Shown here piece after piece: positions 1 through 6,680 of a stretch of 42,623 nucleotides of DNA (position 1 is the first letter of the stretch; every line of letters begins with the position of its first letter). The stretch is from the NCBI RefSeq assembly GCF_002160915.1, contig NZ_NFLM01000021.1, forward strand, positions 1 through 42,623. Reading direction: 5' to 3'. The DNA comes from Faecalibacterium sp. An121. GTDB taxonomy: Bacteria; Bacillota; Clostridia; Oscillospirales; Ruminococcaceae. The position numbers and the translations under genes were made by a program. A model generated the notes under the pieces. It ran no database searches. It saw only the letters and a program-made list of their open reading frames with translations, and was not told the DNA's origin.

Positions 1-125
1 TGTTCCTCAGCACGCAATCGCTTGCGTCCTGTGAATTACTTTTTTGGAATTTTAAGTGTTTCCAACACTTTAAAGGTTCCGTTACAAGTATTCGATATTG
101 TTCAATTTTCAAGGTCCTGTGTCGC
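1..125 (-). other. Leader of an rRNA operon (16S gene beyond left edge)
   Basis: Read on the minus strand this stretch has the look of a Firmicute rRNA leader. It contains CCTTGAAAATTGAACAATA, close to the CTTGAAAACTGAATA-type sequence found in rrn leaders and spacers, followed by a hairpin with arms AAGTGTT and AACACTT. No protein-coding signal is seen. It is preceded by two tandem strong promoters (143-275). The 16S gene itself is not in the window, so the assignment is inference from leader plus promoter architecture. Confidence 0.7.
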
Positions 126-153
126 GCTGTCTTTCGACCGGCGACCTGTTTAT

Positions 154-182
154 TTTACCACATCCGCCTTTGCTTGTCAAGC
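154..182 (-). promoter_or_regulatory. rRNA operon promoter P2
   Basis: Minus strand: -35 TTGACA, 17-bp spacer, -10 TAAAAT. It lies downstream of a second promoter facing the same way, the usual tandem arrangement for rrn operons. Confidence 0.75.
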
Positions 183-246
183 TCTTTTTTGAAGCTTTTC
201 GCAAGCTCTTTTGCGTTTTGTGGGCGCCCCGCTGGGCGCTCATGTA

Positions 247-275
247 TAGTACTACTCTTTCCTCCTTTTGTCAAC
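247..275 (-). promoter_or_regulatory. rRNA operon promoter P1
   Basis: Minus strand: consensus -35 TTGACA, 17-bp spacer, -10 TACTAT. It is the upstream one of two tandem promoters and diverges from the aroD promoter about 35 bp away. Confidence 0.75.
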
Positions 276-309
276 CCCTTTTTTCAACTTTTTGGAAGTT
301 TCTTGGCCC

Positions 310-339
310 TTGACATTTCCGCCCCCTTCCCGGTATGAT
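310..339 (+). promoter_or_regulatory. aroD promoter
   Basis: -35 TTGACA at 310-315, 18-bp spacer, -10 TATGAT at 334-339. It faces aroD, which starts about 35 bp downstream. Confidence 0.7.
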
Positions 340-374
340 ACAGATACCTATAATAAGGGAAGGAAGTGGATCGT

Positions 375-1142
375 ATGCCCTGCGTTACTGTACGGGGATG
401 CCGGATCGGGGAAGGGCGGCCCAAAGTCATCCTGCCCATCGTAGAACAGGACCTGGCGGACATCCTTGCCCGCGGACGGACCTTTGCCGGCCTGGAGGCC
501 GACTGTGTGGAATTCCGGGCCGACTGGTTCAGCGGCTGGCGGGATGCGGACGCCCTGGCCCGGTGCCTGACCGGACTGCGGCAGGCCGTGGGAGAAAAGC
601 TGCTTTTGGTCACCCTGCGCACCCGGCCGGAGGGCGGCCAGGCGGATGCCGCGCCAAAGGAATACGACGCATTCTGCCGCCGGGTGTGCGCCGGCGGCTG
701 CGCCGACCTGCTGGACATCGAGTTCCTGCCCGCCGGGGAGAGGCTGCCCGGCCTGATCGCCGCCGCCCATGCCCGGGGGGTGGCGGTCGTCTGCTCCAGC
801 CACGATTTTTCCGGGACGCCGTCCTGCCGGGAAATGGTGGACCGTCTGTGCGCCATGCAGCGGGCCGGAGCCGACCTGCCCAAGCTGGCGGTCATGCCCC
901 AGAGCCGCCGGGACCTCCTTGCCCTGTTGGCCGCCACCGCCGAGATGGCCGAACAGCACCCGGCCACCCCCGTCATCACCATGAGCATGGGGGCGCTGGG
1001 CGGCATCAGCCGGCTCTGCGGCGAGGCGATGGGCTCCGCCATGACCTTTGCCTGCGCGGGCAAGGCCAGCGCGCCCGGCCAGATCGAGCTGGATGTCCTG
1101 AACCCCGTGCTGGACCGGCTGCGTCTGGAATCGCTGTCCTAA
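375..1142 (+). CDS. aroD: Type I 3-dehydroquinate dehydratase
   Basis: Converts 3-dehydroquinate to 3-dehydroshikimate in the shikimate pathway through a Schiff-base intermediate; cytoplasmic. The 255-residue protein has the type I family length. It shows the EFRADWF and LRTRPEGG motifs, the catalytic base His143 in SSHDFSG, the Schiff-base Lys170 in DLPKLAVM, and the C-terminal substrate-closing segment around SAPGQIELD. ATG at 375 is chosen because AGGAAG lies 9 nt upstream and homologues begin at this point; an in-frame GTG at 366 is the alternative. It is monocistronic, with its own promoter and a GC-rich hairpin behind it. The family and catalytic residues are clear. Confidence 0.96.
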   Translation: MPCVTVRGCRIGEGRPKVILPIVEQDLADILARGRTFAGLEADCVEFRADWFSGWRDADALARCLTGLRQAVGEKLLLVTLRTRPEGGQADAAPKEYDAFCRRVCAGGCADLLDIEFLPAGERLPGLIAAAHARGVAVVCSSHDFSGTPSCREMVDRLCAMQRAGADLPKLAVMPQSRRDLLALLAATAEMAEQHPATPVITMSMGALGGISRLCGEAMGSAMTFACAGKASAPGQIELDVLNPVLDRLRLESLS

Positions 1143-1145
1143 AAG

Positions 1146-1182
1146 CAAAACGCGGCGCCGCCTTTGCGCCGCGCCGTGTTTC
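1146..1182. terminator. GC-rich hairpin between convergent genes
   Basis: GCGGCGC/GCGCCGC stem with a 7-nt loop between the convergent aroD and the 142-aa gene. The T tract is short (GTGTTT), so termination strength is uncertain. Confidence 0.5.
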
Positions 1183-1213
1183 GGTCTGTGTCCGGATGGC
1201 CGCCGCCCTCCGT

Positions 1214-1642
1214 TTATTTCCGGCCCTTGCCGGTCAGTTTGCCCAGGGCCACCTTCCAGCGGGGGTAGCCCCAGCGCGGGTCGTCGGTGAAATCGTCGGC
1301 CAGCTTCCAGGGAAAGATGCCGTCGTCGAAGTAGAGGCTCCCGTCCTCCCCCACCCGGGTCAGCTTTTTGGGCAGGTACTGCTCATCGTAGTAGCCTCTC
1401 TTGGGGCGGGACCAGTGCAGGGTGCCGTCGGGGTCCATCCCGTCGCACCACACCCCAAAGACAAAGGTGGCCGCCTCGCCGTAGCAGTGCTGCTCAAAGC
1501 GGATCTTCCCGTCGTAGTAGAACTTCATGACTTCCAGCGTGCCCGATTCCTTTTTGCCGTCCCGGCCCAGCACCGGACGGTAATCCTGCTGATAGCGGCA
1601 GCCGCAGTGCCTGCCGGCAAAGTCTTTGGCATCGTATCCCAT
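1214..1642 (-). CDS. Hypothetical protein, 142 aa
   Basis: I do not recognise the family. The predicted soluble protein is rich in aromatic residues (several W, Y and F) and has no signal peptide or membrane segment. A Cys/His cluster, HCGCRY, lies near residues 12-17. The ATG is well supported: GGGAGG precedes it by a normal distance, and a plausible minus-strand promoter (TTGTGA, 17 bp, TATCAT at 1689-1717) lies upstream. GC content and codon usage match the core genome. It converges on aroD and shares no obvious operon partner. It is a real gene by RBS, promoter and codon use; function unknown. Confidence 0.75.
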   Translation of the reverse strand: MGYDAKDFAGRHCGCRYQQDYRPVLGRDGKKESGTLEVMKFYYDGKIRFEQHCYGEAATFVFGVWCDGMDPDGTLHWSRPKRGYYDEQYLPKKLTRVGEDGSLYFDDGIFPWKLADDFTDDPRWGYPRWKVALGKLTGKGRK

Positions 1643-1753
1643 ATGAATCCTCCCTTGTGTTCGCTGCGCCTGTGATCCTGTTTCTTTTATGATAACAGAC
1701 CTTTTTTGTTTTCACAAGGGCCAAAATGGCGCTATAAACAAATCAAAACGATC

Positions 1754-1788
1754 GTCCCGACCGGACGACATGCGCGTACGGTCGGGAC
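1754..1788. repeat. Covarying 35-nt hairpin, copy 1
   Basis: GTCCCGACCG pairs perfectly with CGGTCGGGAC. Inside are a G/A mismatch, a 3-bp ACG/CGT stem and a 7-nt loop ACATGCG. The same architecture recurs at 21927-21961 with compensatory changes at three base pairs and a matching loop. No adjacent gene obviously needs a terminator here; the minus-strand side is followed by GATCGTTTTGATTTG. Confidence 0.7.
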
Positions 1789-1795
1789 ACATACA

Positions 1796-1931
1796 GGGAA
1801 ATTTGACGGAGAGAGTGTGCGAGCCGCTTTGCGGTGAGTGCGCGGTTCGACGGCAAATTTTGTCTAAAAGGGGGATATTAGGGGGAAAGGATTTCTGTCG
1901 CGCGACTGCGCGCAGAAATGGGTTCCCCCTA
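1796..1931. other. Intergenic foldback region upstream of the Rrf2 gene
   Basis: Two further palindromic structures fill the gap before the Rrf2 promoter. An outer AAATTTG/CAAATTT pair encloses 1799-1860. A 53-bp foldback at 1879-1931 has outer arms TAGGGGGAA/TTCCCCCTA and inner arms ATTTCTG/CAGAAAT around a CGCG-rich tip. I see no ORF. It could be a structured RNA, a miniature inverted-repeat element or an operator region. Confidence 0.55.
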
Positions 1932-1943
1932 AAGACGAGAGTC

Positions 1944-1972
1944 TTTTCAAATCCCCGTTCCCGTGCTATACT
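1944..1972 (+). promoter_or_regulatory. Rrf2-family gene promoter
   Basis: -10 TATACT at 1967-1972 with a weak -35 (TTTTCA at 1944-1949) and a 17-bp spacer. It lies about 30 bp before the start codon and just downstream of the 53-bp foldback. Confidence 0.5.
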
Positions 1973-2002
1973 GTTTGCATATCCAGACGAGGAGGTAAAA
2001 GG

Positions 2003-2473
2003 ATGCGGTTTTCTACCAAGAGCCGGTACGGCCTGCGCCTGATGGCCGAGCTGGCCTGTTCCACTTCCGGGCGTGCTATGCCCTTGAAGGAGATCAGTGA
2101 GCGGCAGCATCTCAGCCTGAAATATCTCGAACAGCTGGTCACGCCCCTGGCCAAGGCGGGTCTGGTCAAGAGCGAGCGGGGCAGCCAGGGCGGATACCGC
2201 CTGGCCCGGGACCCCGCCCGGATCACCGCGGGGGAGATCATCGCCGTGATGGAGGGCAGCGTCGCCCCCATCCCCTGCCTGGAGAGCGAGATCAACGAGT
2301 GCCCTCTCTCGGACCAGTGCGCCACGCTGCCCTTCTGGGCCGGGCTGGACGAGGTGATCAACCAGTATCTCGAGAGCGTCAGCCTGGCCGACATCGCCAA
2401 AAGCATGATGGAAAAACCGGGCGGCGCCTGCGCCTGTGCAAAAAATCGGGCTTTGGGCGAAAAAACACCTTGA
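2003..2473 (+). CDS. Rrf2-family transcriptional regulator (IscR-like)
   Basis: A 156-residue DNA-binding regulator. The N-terminal winged helix-turn-helix runs from MRFSTKSRYGLRLM to about residue 75, with recognition-region sequence LSLKYLEQL and wing RGSQGGY. Cysteines at 92, 100 and 106 fall where IscR-type proteins bind a [2Fe-2S] cluster. The spacing here is C-x7-C-x5-C, not the C-x5-C-x5-C of E. coli IscR. More Cys (C-A-C-A-C) sit near the C-terminus. AGGAGG precedes the ATG at a normal distance. No isc/suf genes are adjacent, so the target regulon is unknown; iron-sulfur or redox sensing is inferred from the cysteines. Confidence 0.9.
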   Translation: MRFSTKSRYGLRLMAELACSTSGRAMPLKEISERQHLSLKYLEQLVTPLAKAGLVKSERGSQGGYRLARDPARITAGEIIAVMEGSVAPIPCLESEINECPLSDQCATLPFWAGLDEVINQYLESVSLADIAKSMMEKPGGACACAKNRALGEKTP

Positions 2474-2498
2474 CATTTCCCGCCAAATCAAGTATAAT
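2470..2498 (+). promoter_or_regulatory. tRNA-Trp promoter
   Basis: Consensus -35 TTGACA (2470-2475), 17-bp spacer, consensus -10 TATAAT (2493-2498). The -35 overlaps the stop codon region of the Rrf2 gene. Confidence 0.85.
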
Positions 2499-2529
2499 AA
2501 GCAGGCATTCGACGGAATGCCGGGTGTAT

Positions 2530-2605
2530 AGGGGTATAGCTCAGTTGGTAGAGCAGCGGTCTCCAAAACCGCGTGCCGTGAGTTCGAGACTTACTACCCC
2601 TGCCA
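2530..2605 (+). tRNA. tRNA-Trp (anticodon CCA)
   Basis: Full cloverleaf: acceptor AGGGGTA/TACCCCT, D arm with AGCTCAGTTGGTAGAGC, anticodon stem GCGGT/ACCGC with loop CTCCAAA (anticodon CCA), T arm with GTTCGAG, encoded CCA end. It is a single-gene transcript with its own promoter and terminator. Confidence 0.97.
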
Positions 2606-2607
2606 AG

Positions 2608-2643
2608 AGCACAGTGCCAGCCGGCGCTGTGCTTTTTCTTTTT
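2608..2643 (+). terminator. Terminator of tRNA-Trp
   Basis: AGCACAG/CTGTGCT stem with an inner GC extension, followed by TTTTCTTTTT. Confidence 0.85.
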
Positions 2644-2712
2644 GTGCCGCCGGGCCGGACCCTATCCCGCGGCCCTGCATAGAATGAGGCACAGACGGAA
2701 GGAGCTGCTGGT

Positions 2713-3666
2713 ATGGATCTTGAATATCTGCTGCTGTTGCAGCGCCTGCGGGAAAGCGCGGGCGCGGTGCTGACGCCCCTGATGGAGCTTGTCAGCGATC
2801 TGGCCGCCAGTCCGGCGACGGTGGCGGCGGCGGCCTTTGTCTTTTGGGCGGTGGACCGGCATTTCGGCAATTTCCTGATGATGAACTATGTGGGCAGCAG
2901 TCTGCTGACCCAGGTCATCAAGCTGACCGCCTGCGTCTACCGTCCCTGGGTGCGCGACGCGCGGCTCCATCCGGCGCCGGGCGCCCTGGATACCGCCACC
3001 GGCTATTCCTTTCCCTCGGGGCACACCCAGAGCGCCATGGCCATCTACCGCAGCATCGGCCTGTGGTACGGCAAAAACCGGCCCTGGCTGGCGCGGCTGA
3101 TGGGGGCCATGGTTTTGCTGACCGCCTTTTCCCGCAACTATCTGGGGGTGCACACCTTCCAGGACGTGGCGGCCAGCATCCTGCTGTGCGGGGCGTATCT
3201 GTGGCTGAACGGCCGTCTCATGGAGCGTGTGGAGCGGCAGCCCGGCCTGGACGCGGCGGTGGCCGCCGGCGGGATGGCGGCCGCCTTGCTGGCGGTGGTC
3301 TGGTTTTTGTGCAAGAGCTATCCCATGGACTATGTAGACGGCGTGCTGCTGGTGGACCCCCTCGCCATGATGGAGGACGGCTTTATGGCGGCGGGGATGG
3401 TGTTCGGCTTTTACCCCGGCTGGCTGATCGAGCGGCGCCGGCTGCGCTTTTCCACCCGGGAGCACCGGCCCTGGCAGTTCGCCCTGGCGGGGGCGGCGCT
3501 GATCCCCATGCTGGGGCTGTATCTGCTTTTGCCCCGCGCCCTGGCGCCGGTCTGCGGCGCTCTGTGGGCCGAGTTTATCAGCTGCGCGCTGCTGGCTTTC
3601 TACGTCATGGCCGCCGTCCCCGCCCTCATCTGCCGCATCCAGCGCGGCGCGCGCCGGGCCGGCTGA
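2713..3666 (+). CDS. PAP2-family membrane phosphatase
   Basis: A 317-residue integral membrane phosphatase. All three PAP2/acid-phosphatase motifs are present: KLTACVYRP (K70-x6-R77P78), PSGH (101-104) and SR-x5-H-x3-D (S140 R141, H147, D151). Family members dephosphorylate lipid phosphates such as phosphatidic acid, PG-phosphate or undecaprenyl pyrophosphate at the outer membrane face; the substrate here is unknown. The second half adds several hydrophobic helices, giving roughly eight in all. AAGGAG lies 9 nt before the ATG. A short GCCCC-ttcg-GGGGC terminator follows. It stands between two tRNA units with no operon partner. Confidence 0.9.
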   Translation: MDLEYLLLLQRLRESAGAVLTPLMELVSDLAASPATVAAAAFVFWAVDRHFGNFLMMNYVGSSLLTQVIKLTACVYRPWVRDARLHPAPGALDTATGYSFPSGHTQSAMAIYRSIGLWYGKNRPWLARLMGAMVLLTAFSRNYLGVHTFQDVAASILLCGAYLWLNGRLMERVERQPGLDAAVAAGGMAAALLAVVWFLCKSYPMDYVDGVLLVDPLAMMEDGFMAAGMVFGFYPGWLIERRRLRFSTREHRPWQFALAGAALIPMLGLYLLLPRALAPVCGALWAEFISCALLAFYVMAAVPALICRIQRGARRAG

Positions 3667-3670
3667 CCTT

Positions 3671-3690
3671 GCCCCTTCGGGGGCTTTTTT
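3671..3690 (+). terminator. Terminator of PAP2 gene
   Basis: GCCCC, TTCG tetraloop, GGGGC, then T6. Confidence 0.9.
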
Positions 3691-3728
3691 CGTATCCGCG
3701 TCCTTTTAAAAAAATCGAAAATTGGCCC

Positions 3729-3757
3729 TTGACAACGCCGCCCCCGGCTGGTATAAT
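3729..3757 (+). promoter_or_regulatory. tRNA-Asp/tRNA-Thr promoter
   Basis: TTGACA (3729-3734), 17-bp spacer, TATAAT (3752-3757); full consensus. Confidence 0.88.
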
Positions 3758-3801
3758 AAAGCACGTTCCGGCGGTCAGACGCCGGCGGCCATCGCAAGTA
3801 T

Positions 3802-3878
3802 GGCCCGGTAGCTCAGTTGGTTAGAGCACCAGCCTGTCACGCTGGGGGTCGTCGGTTCGAGCCCGATCCGGGTCGCCA
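3802..3878 (+). tRNA. tRNA-Asp (anticodon GTC)
   Basis: Acceptor GGCCCGG pairs with CCGGGTC (one G-U). The D arm has AGCTCAGTTGGTTAGAGC, anticodon stem CCAGC/GCTGG encloses CTGTCAC (anticodon GTC), and the T arm has GGTTCGAGCC. CCA is encoded. It is first of a two-tRNA transcript. Confidence 0.97.
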
Positions 3879-3881
3879 TAT

Positions 3882-3957
<76 letters not shown>

Positions 3958-3962
3958 GGCAC

Positions 3963-3998
3963 AGCCCTTCCAAAGCGGTCTGCTTTGGAGGGGCTTTT
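3963..3998 (+). terminator. Terminator of tRNA-Asp/Thr unit
   Basis: Long stem AGCCCTTCCAAAGC/GCTTTGGAGGGGCT with a 5-nt loop, followed by a T run. Confidence 0.9.
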
Positions 3999-4093
3999 TT
4001 GTTTGCCCTCCGGCCCCGTATGGGCGCATCTGCCGGTTTTGGGCCGCGGCGGCCCCGGCTTTTGTCCCAAAGCGCCAAAAAACGCCGGCTTTA

Positions 4094-4122
4094 TTGACGA
4101 ACGGCCTTCGGAGGGCTAATAT
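4094..4122 (+). promoter_or_regulatory. feoAB promoter
   Basis: -35 TTGACG (4094-4099), 17-bp spacer, -10 TAATAT (4117-4122), about 50 bp upstream of feoA. No classical Fur box palindrome is evident by eye. Confidence 0.65.
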
Positions 4123-4128
4123 AAAAAG

Positions 4129-4154
4129 GGGAAGTTAACGGTATGCAACTTCCC
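4129..4154 (+). promoter_or_regulatory. feoA leader hairpin
   Basis: GGGAAGTT (4129-4136) and AACTTCCC (4147-4154) form an 8-bp stem with a 10-nt loop in the transcribed leader, ending 5 nt before the GGAGG ribosome-binding site. It could modulate initiation or be an operator; function is inferred only from position. Confidence 0.45.
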
Positions 4155-4172
4155 GGTTTGGAGGTGTGAAAG

Positions 4173-4406
4173 ATGTATTTGAAGGACGCACAGATCGGGC
4201 GGACCTACATTGTGGAAAAGATCGGCCTGCCCTTCCAGCTCGAACGCCGGCTGGAGGCGCTGGGCATGACCAACGAGACCCCTGTCTCGGTGCTCAACCG
4301 CAAGGGCAAGGGCATCCTGATCATCAAGCTGCGGGGCACCCGCTTCGCGCTGGGGTATAACATTACCAAAAACATCGAAGTAAAGGAGGGTGAGCCCCAT
4401 GCCTGA
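4173..4406 (+). CDS. feoA: Ferrous iron transport protein A
   Basis: A 77-residue SH3-like FeoA domain protein, the small cytoplasmic partner of the FeoB iron permease. It shows the family pattern: the LPFQLERRLEALGM segment that precedes the core, and C-terminal GTRFALGYNITKNIEV. GGAGG precedes the ATG by 8 nt. The stop codon overlaps feoB by 8 bp, indicating translational coupling. First gene of the operon feoA-feoB-small Cys-rich protein, behind its own promoter and a leader hairpin. Confidence 0.94.
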   Translation: MYLKDAQIGRTYIVEKIGLPFQLERRLEALGMTNETPVSVLNRKGKGILIIKLRGTRFALGYNITKNIEVKEGEPHA

Positions 4407-6453
4407 GCGCAGCGGACACGACATGACCATCGGCTTCATCGGCAATCCCAACTGCGGCAAGACCACCCTGTTCAACGCCTACACCGGCGCCAACCTCAAG
4501 GTGGCCAACTGGCCGGGGGTCACGGTGGAAAAGGTGGAGGGCGCCGTCCGGCACCACGGCCTGAACATCCATCTGGTGGACCTGCCCGGCACCTACAGCC
4601 TGACTTCCTACACCATGGAGGAGACGGTGTCCCGGCAGTTCATCCTCAGCGGGGAGGTGGACGTCATCATCAACGTGGTGGACGCCTCGGCCCTGGAGCG
4701 CAGCCTCTACCTGACCTTGCAGCTGCTGGAGCTGGGCAAGCCGGTGGTGATGGCCCTGAACATGATGGACATTGTGGAAAAGCGCGGGATGGAGATCGAC
4801 CTGCACCGCCTGCCCGAGATGCTGGGCATCCCGGTCATCCCGGTGTCGGCCCGGCAGCGCCGCGGCCTGGACGCGCTGCTCCACGCCGCCGCCCACCACA
4901 AGGACAGCACCGGGCCCGACCCCCTGGTGCACCAGCACAAGACCGTCTCCCATCACCGGCACGACCACCACGCCGAGTACACCATGGTCTATTCGGACCC
5001 GATCGAGGACAAGATCGACCAGATCATCCCCGCGCTGCACGCGCGCTACCCCGGCCTGACCAACGAGCGCTGGCACGCCCTCAAGCTGCTGGAGGGGGAC
5101 AAGGAGATCTGCGAGAAATACCCGGTGGACCTGCCCCAGGTGCTGGACCGCAGCTATGAGTCGGACATCATCAACCAGAAATACGACTTCATCGGGGAGA
5201 TCCTGGACGAGGTGCTGATCCACAAGGAGCGGCAGGATATCCTCACCGAGCGGGCCGACCGGCTCCTGACCAGCAAGGTGTGGAGCATCCCCATCTTCCT
5301 TGTCATCATGGCGGCCATCTTCTTCTTGACCTTCACCATCGGCGACTGGCTCAAGGGCTATCTGGAGCTGCTGATCGGCTGGCTGTCCGACGGGGCCGCC
5401 GCCGCCCTGGCCGCCATCCATGCCGGGGACGTGCTGTCCTCCCTGATCGTGGACGGCATCATCGCGGGCGTGGGCACCATCGTCACCTTCCTGCCCAACA
5501 TCCTGATCCTGTTCCTCTGCCTGGCTCTGCTGGAGGACAGCGGCTACATGGCCCGGGTGGCCTATGTGATGGAGGGCATCATGAGCAAGCTGGGGCTGTC
5601 GGGCAAGGCCTTCATCCCCATGCTGCTGGGCTTCGGGTGCACGGTGCCGGCCGTCATGGCCTCCCGCGCGCTGGAAAACAAGCACGACCGGCTCAAGGTG
5701 ATGCTGGTGACCCCCTTCATGAGCTGCAACGCCCGGCTGACCATCTACATCCTCTTCTCCGAGATGTTCTTCGGGGACAACGCCATGGTGGTGGCCTACT
5801 CCATGTACCTGATCGGCATTCTGGTGGCCATCCTGGTCACGGCGCTGCTCCATCTGATGGACCGGAAAAAGAGCGTCAACTACCTGCTCATCGAGCTGCC
5901 CGAATACAAGCTCCCCGACGCCCGCACGGTGGCCATCTATGTCTGGGAAAAGGTCAAGGATTACCTGGAAAAGGCCGGCACCACCATCTTCATCGCCACC
6001 CTGCTCATCTGGGTGGTGCTGAACTTCGGCCCCGCCGGCTACACTCCCGCCATGTCGGACAGCTTCGGCGCCCTCATCGGCAAGGCCCTGACCCCCTTCT
6101 TTGCCCCCATCGGCCTGGGCTTCTGGCAGATCGCGGTGGCCCTCATCGCGGGCATCTCCGCCAAGGAAGTGGTGGTCTCCAGCTGCGCGGTGCTGTTCGG
6201 CATCGTCAACGCCAGCTCGGAGGCCGGGATGGCCGCCTTTGCCGCCGCCCTCGAGGGGATCGGCTTCGGGCCCTTCAACGCCCTCTGCCTGATGATCTTC
6301 TGCCTGCTGTACATCCCCTGTGCCGCCGCCCTGGCCACCATCCAGAAGGAATCGGGCAGCTGGGGCTGGACCGTCTTTACCGCCGCCTTCCAGCTGGCGG
6401 TGGCCTGGCTGGTCACCTTCGCGGTCTATCAGACCGGTATGCTGCTGCTGTGA
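4399..6453 (+). CDS. feoB: Ferrous iron transport protein B
   Basis: Fe(II) permease of 684 residues with an N-terminal G-protein domain: G1 GNPNCGKTT (15-23), G3 DLPG (61-64), G4 NMMD (121-124). The C-terminal half carries the Gate and FeoB core membrane segments, including the conserved GFGCTVPA and SCNARL motifs. A histidine-rich stretch (about residues 162-191, with HHKD, HQHK and HHRHDHH) sits between the G domain and the helical/TM region and may bind metal. The start is the ATG at 4399, 9 nt after AAAGGAGG and overlapping feoA; a GTG at 4390 is possible but lies on the ribosome-binding site. Inner-membrane protein. Confidence 0.96.
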   Translation: MPERSGHDMTIGFIGNPNCGKTTLFNAYTGANLKVANWPGVTVEKVEGAVRHHGLNIHLVDLPGTYSLTSYTMEETVSRQFILSGEVDVIINVVDASALERSLYLTLQLLELGKPVVMALNMMDIVEKRGMEIDLHRLPEMLGIPVIPVSARQRRGLDALLHAAAHHKDSTGPDPLVHQHKTVSHHRHDHHAEYTMVYSDPIEDKIDQIIPALHARYPGLTNERWHALKLLEGDKEICEKYPVDLPQVLDRSYESDIINQKYDFIGEILDEVLIHKERQDILTERADRLLTSKVWSIPIFLVIMAAIFFLTFTIGDWLKGYLELLIGWLSDGAAAALAAIHAGDVLSSLIVDGIIAGVGTIVTFLPNILILFLCLALLEDSGYMARVAYVMEGIMSKLGLSGKAFIPMLLGFGCTVPAVMASRALENKHDRLKVMLVTPFMSCNARLTIYILFSEMFFGDNAMVVAYSMYLIGILVAILVTALLHLMDRKKSVNYLLIELPEYKLPDARTVAIYVWEKVKDYLEKAGTTIFIATLLIWVVLNFGPAGYTPAMSDSFGALIGKALTPFFAPIGLGFWQIAVALIAGISAKEVVVSSCAVLFGIVNASSEAGMAAFAAALEGIGFGPFNALCLMIFCLLYIPCAAALATIQKESGSWGWTVFTAAFQLAVAWLVTFAVYQTGMLLL

Positions 6454-6469
6454 GAAAGGAGGCGCGGGC

Positions 6470-6616
6470 ATGAGCACCCTCTTTGCGGGCCTGCTGATCC
6501 TGGCGGCCCTGGCGGCCTGGACCTTCTGGGCCCTGCGGCGTCTGCGGCGGCGCAAAACGCACGGCGGATGCAGCTGCTGCTCCGGCCGCTGTCCCTGGCG
6601 CGGCCGCTGCCGCTGA
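6470..6616 (+). CDS. FeoB-associated Cys-rich membrane protein
   Basis: A 48-residue protein: one N-terminal transmembrane helix (about residues 4-21), a basic LRRLRRRK stretch, then a Cys-rich tail GGCSCCSGRCPWRGRC with five cysteines. This matches the small FeoB-associated family often encoded after feoB in Firmicutes. It starts 16 bp after feoB behind AAAGGAGG. It probably helps FeoB at the membrane, perhaps through a metal or Fe-S site; the molecular role is not established. Confidence 0.85.
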   Translation: MSTLFAGLLILAALAAWTFWALRRLRRRKTHGGCSCCSGRCPWRGRCR

Positions 6617-6635
6617 GGCCGGTCCCCCCTATACA

Positions 6636-6677
6636 ACAAAAAAGCACTGCCCCCGGCCGGAGGCGGTGCTTTTTCTT
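6636..6677. terminator. Bidirectional terminator (feo operon / ROK gene)
   Basis: AAGCACTGCC/GGCGGTGCTT stem with an A run on the left and a T run on the right, so it can serve both the plus-strand feo operon and the minus-strand ROK gene. Confidence 0.88.
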
Positions 6678-6680
6678 GTT

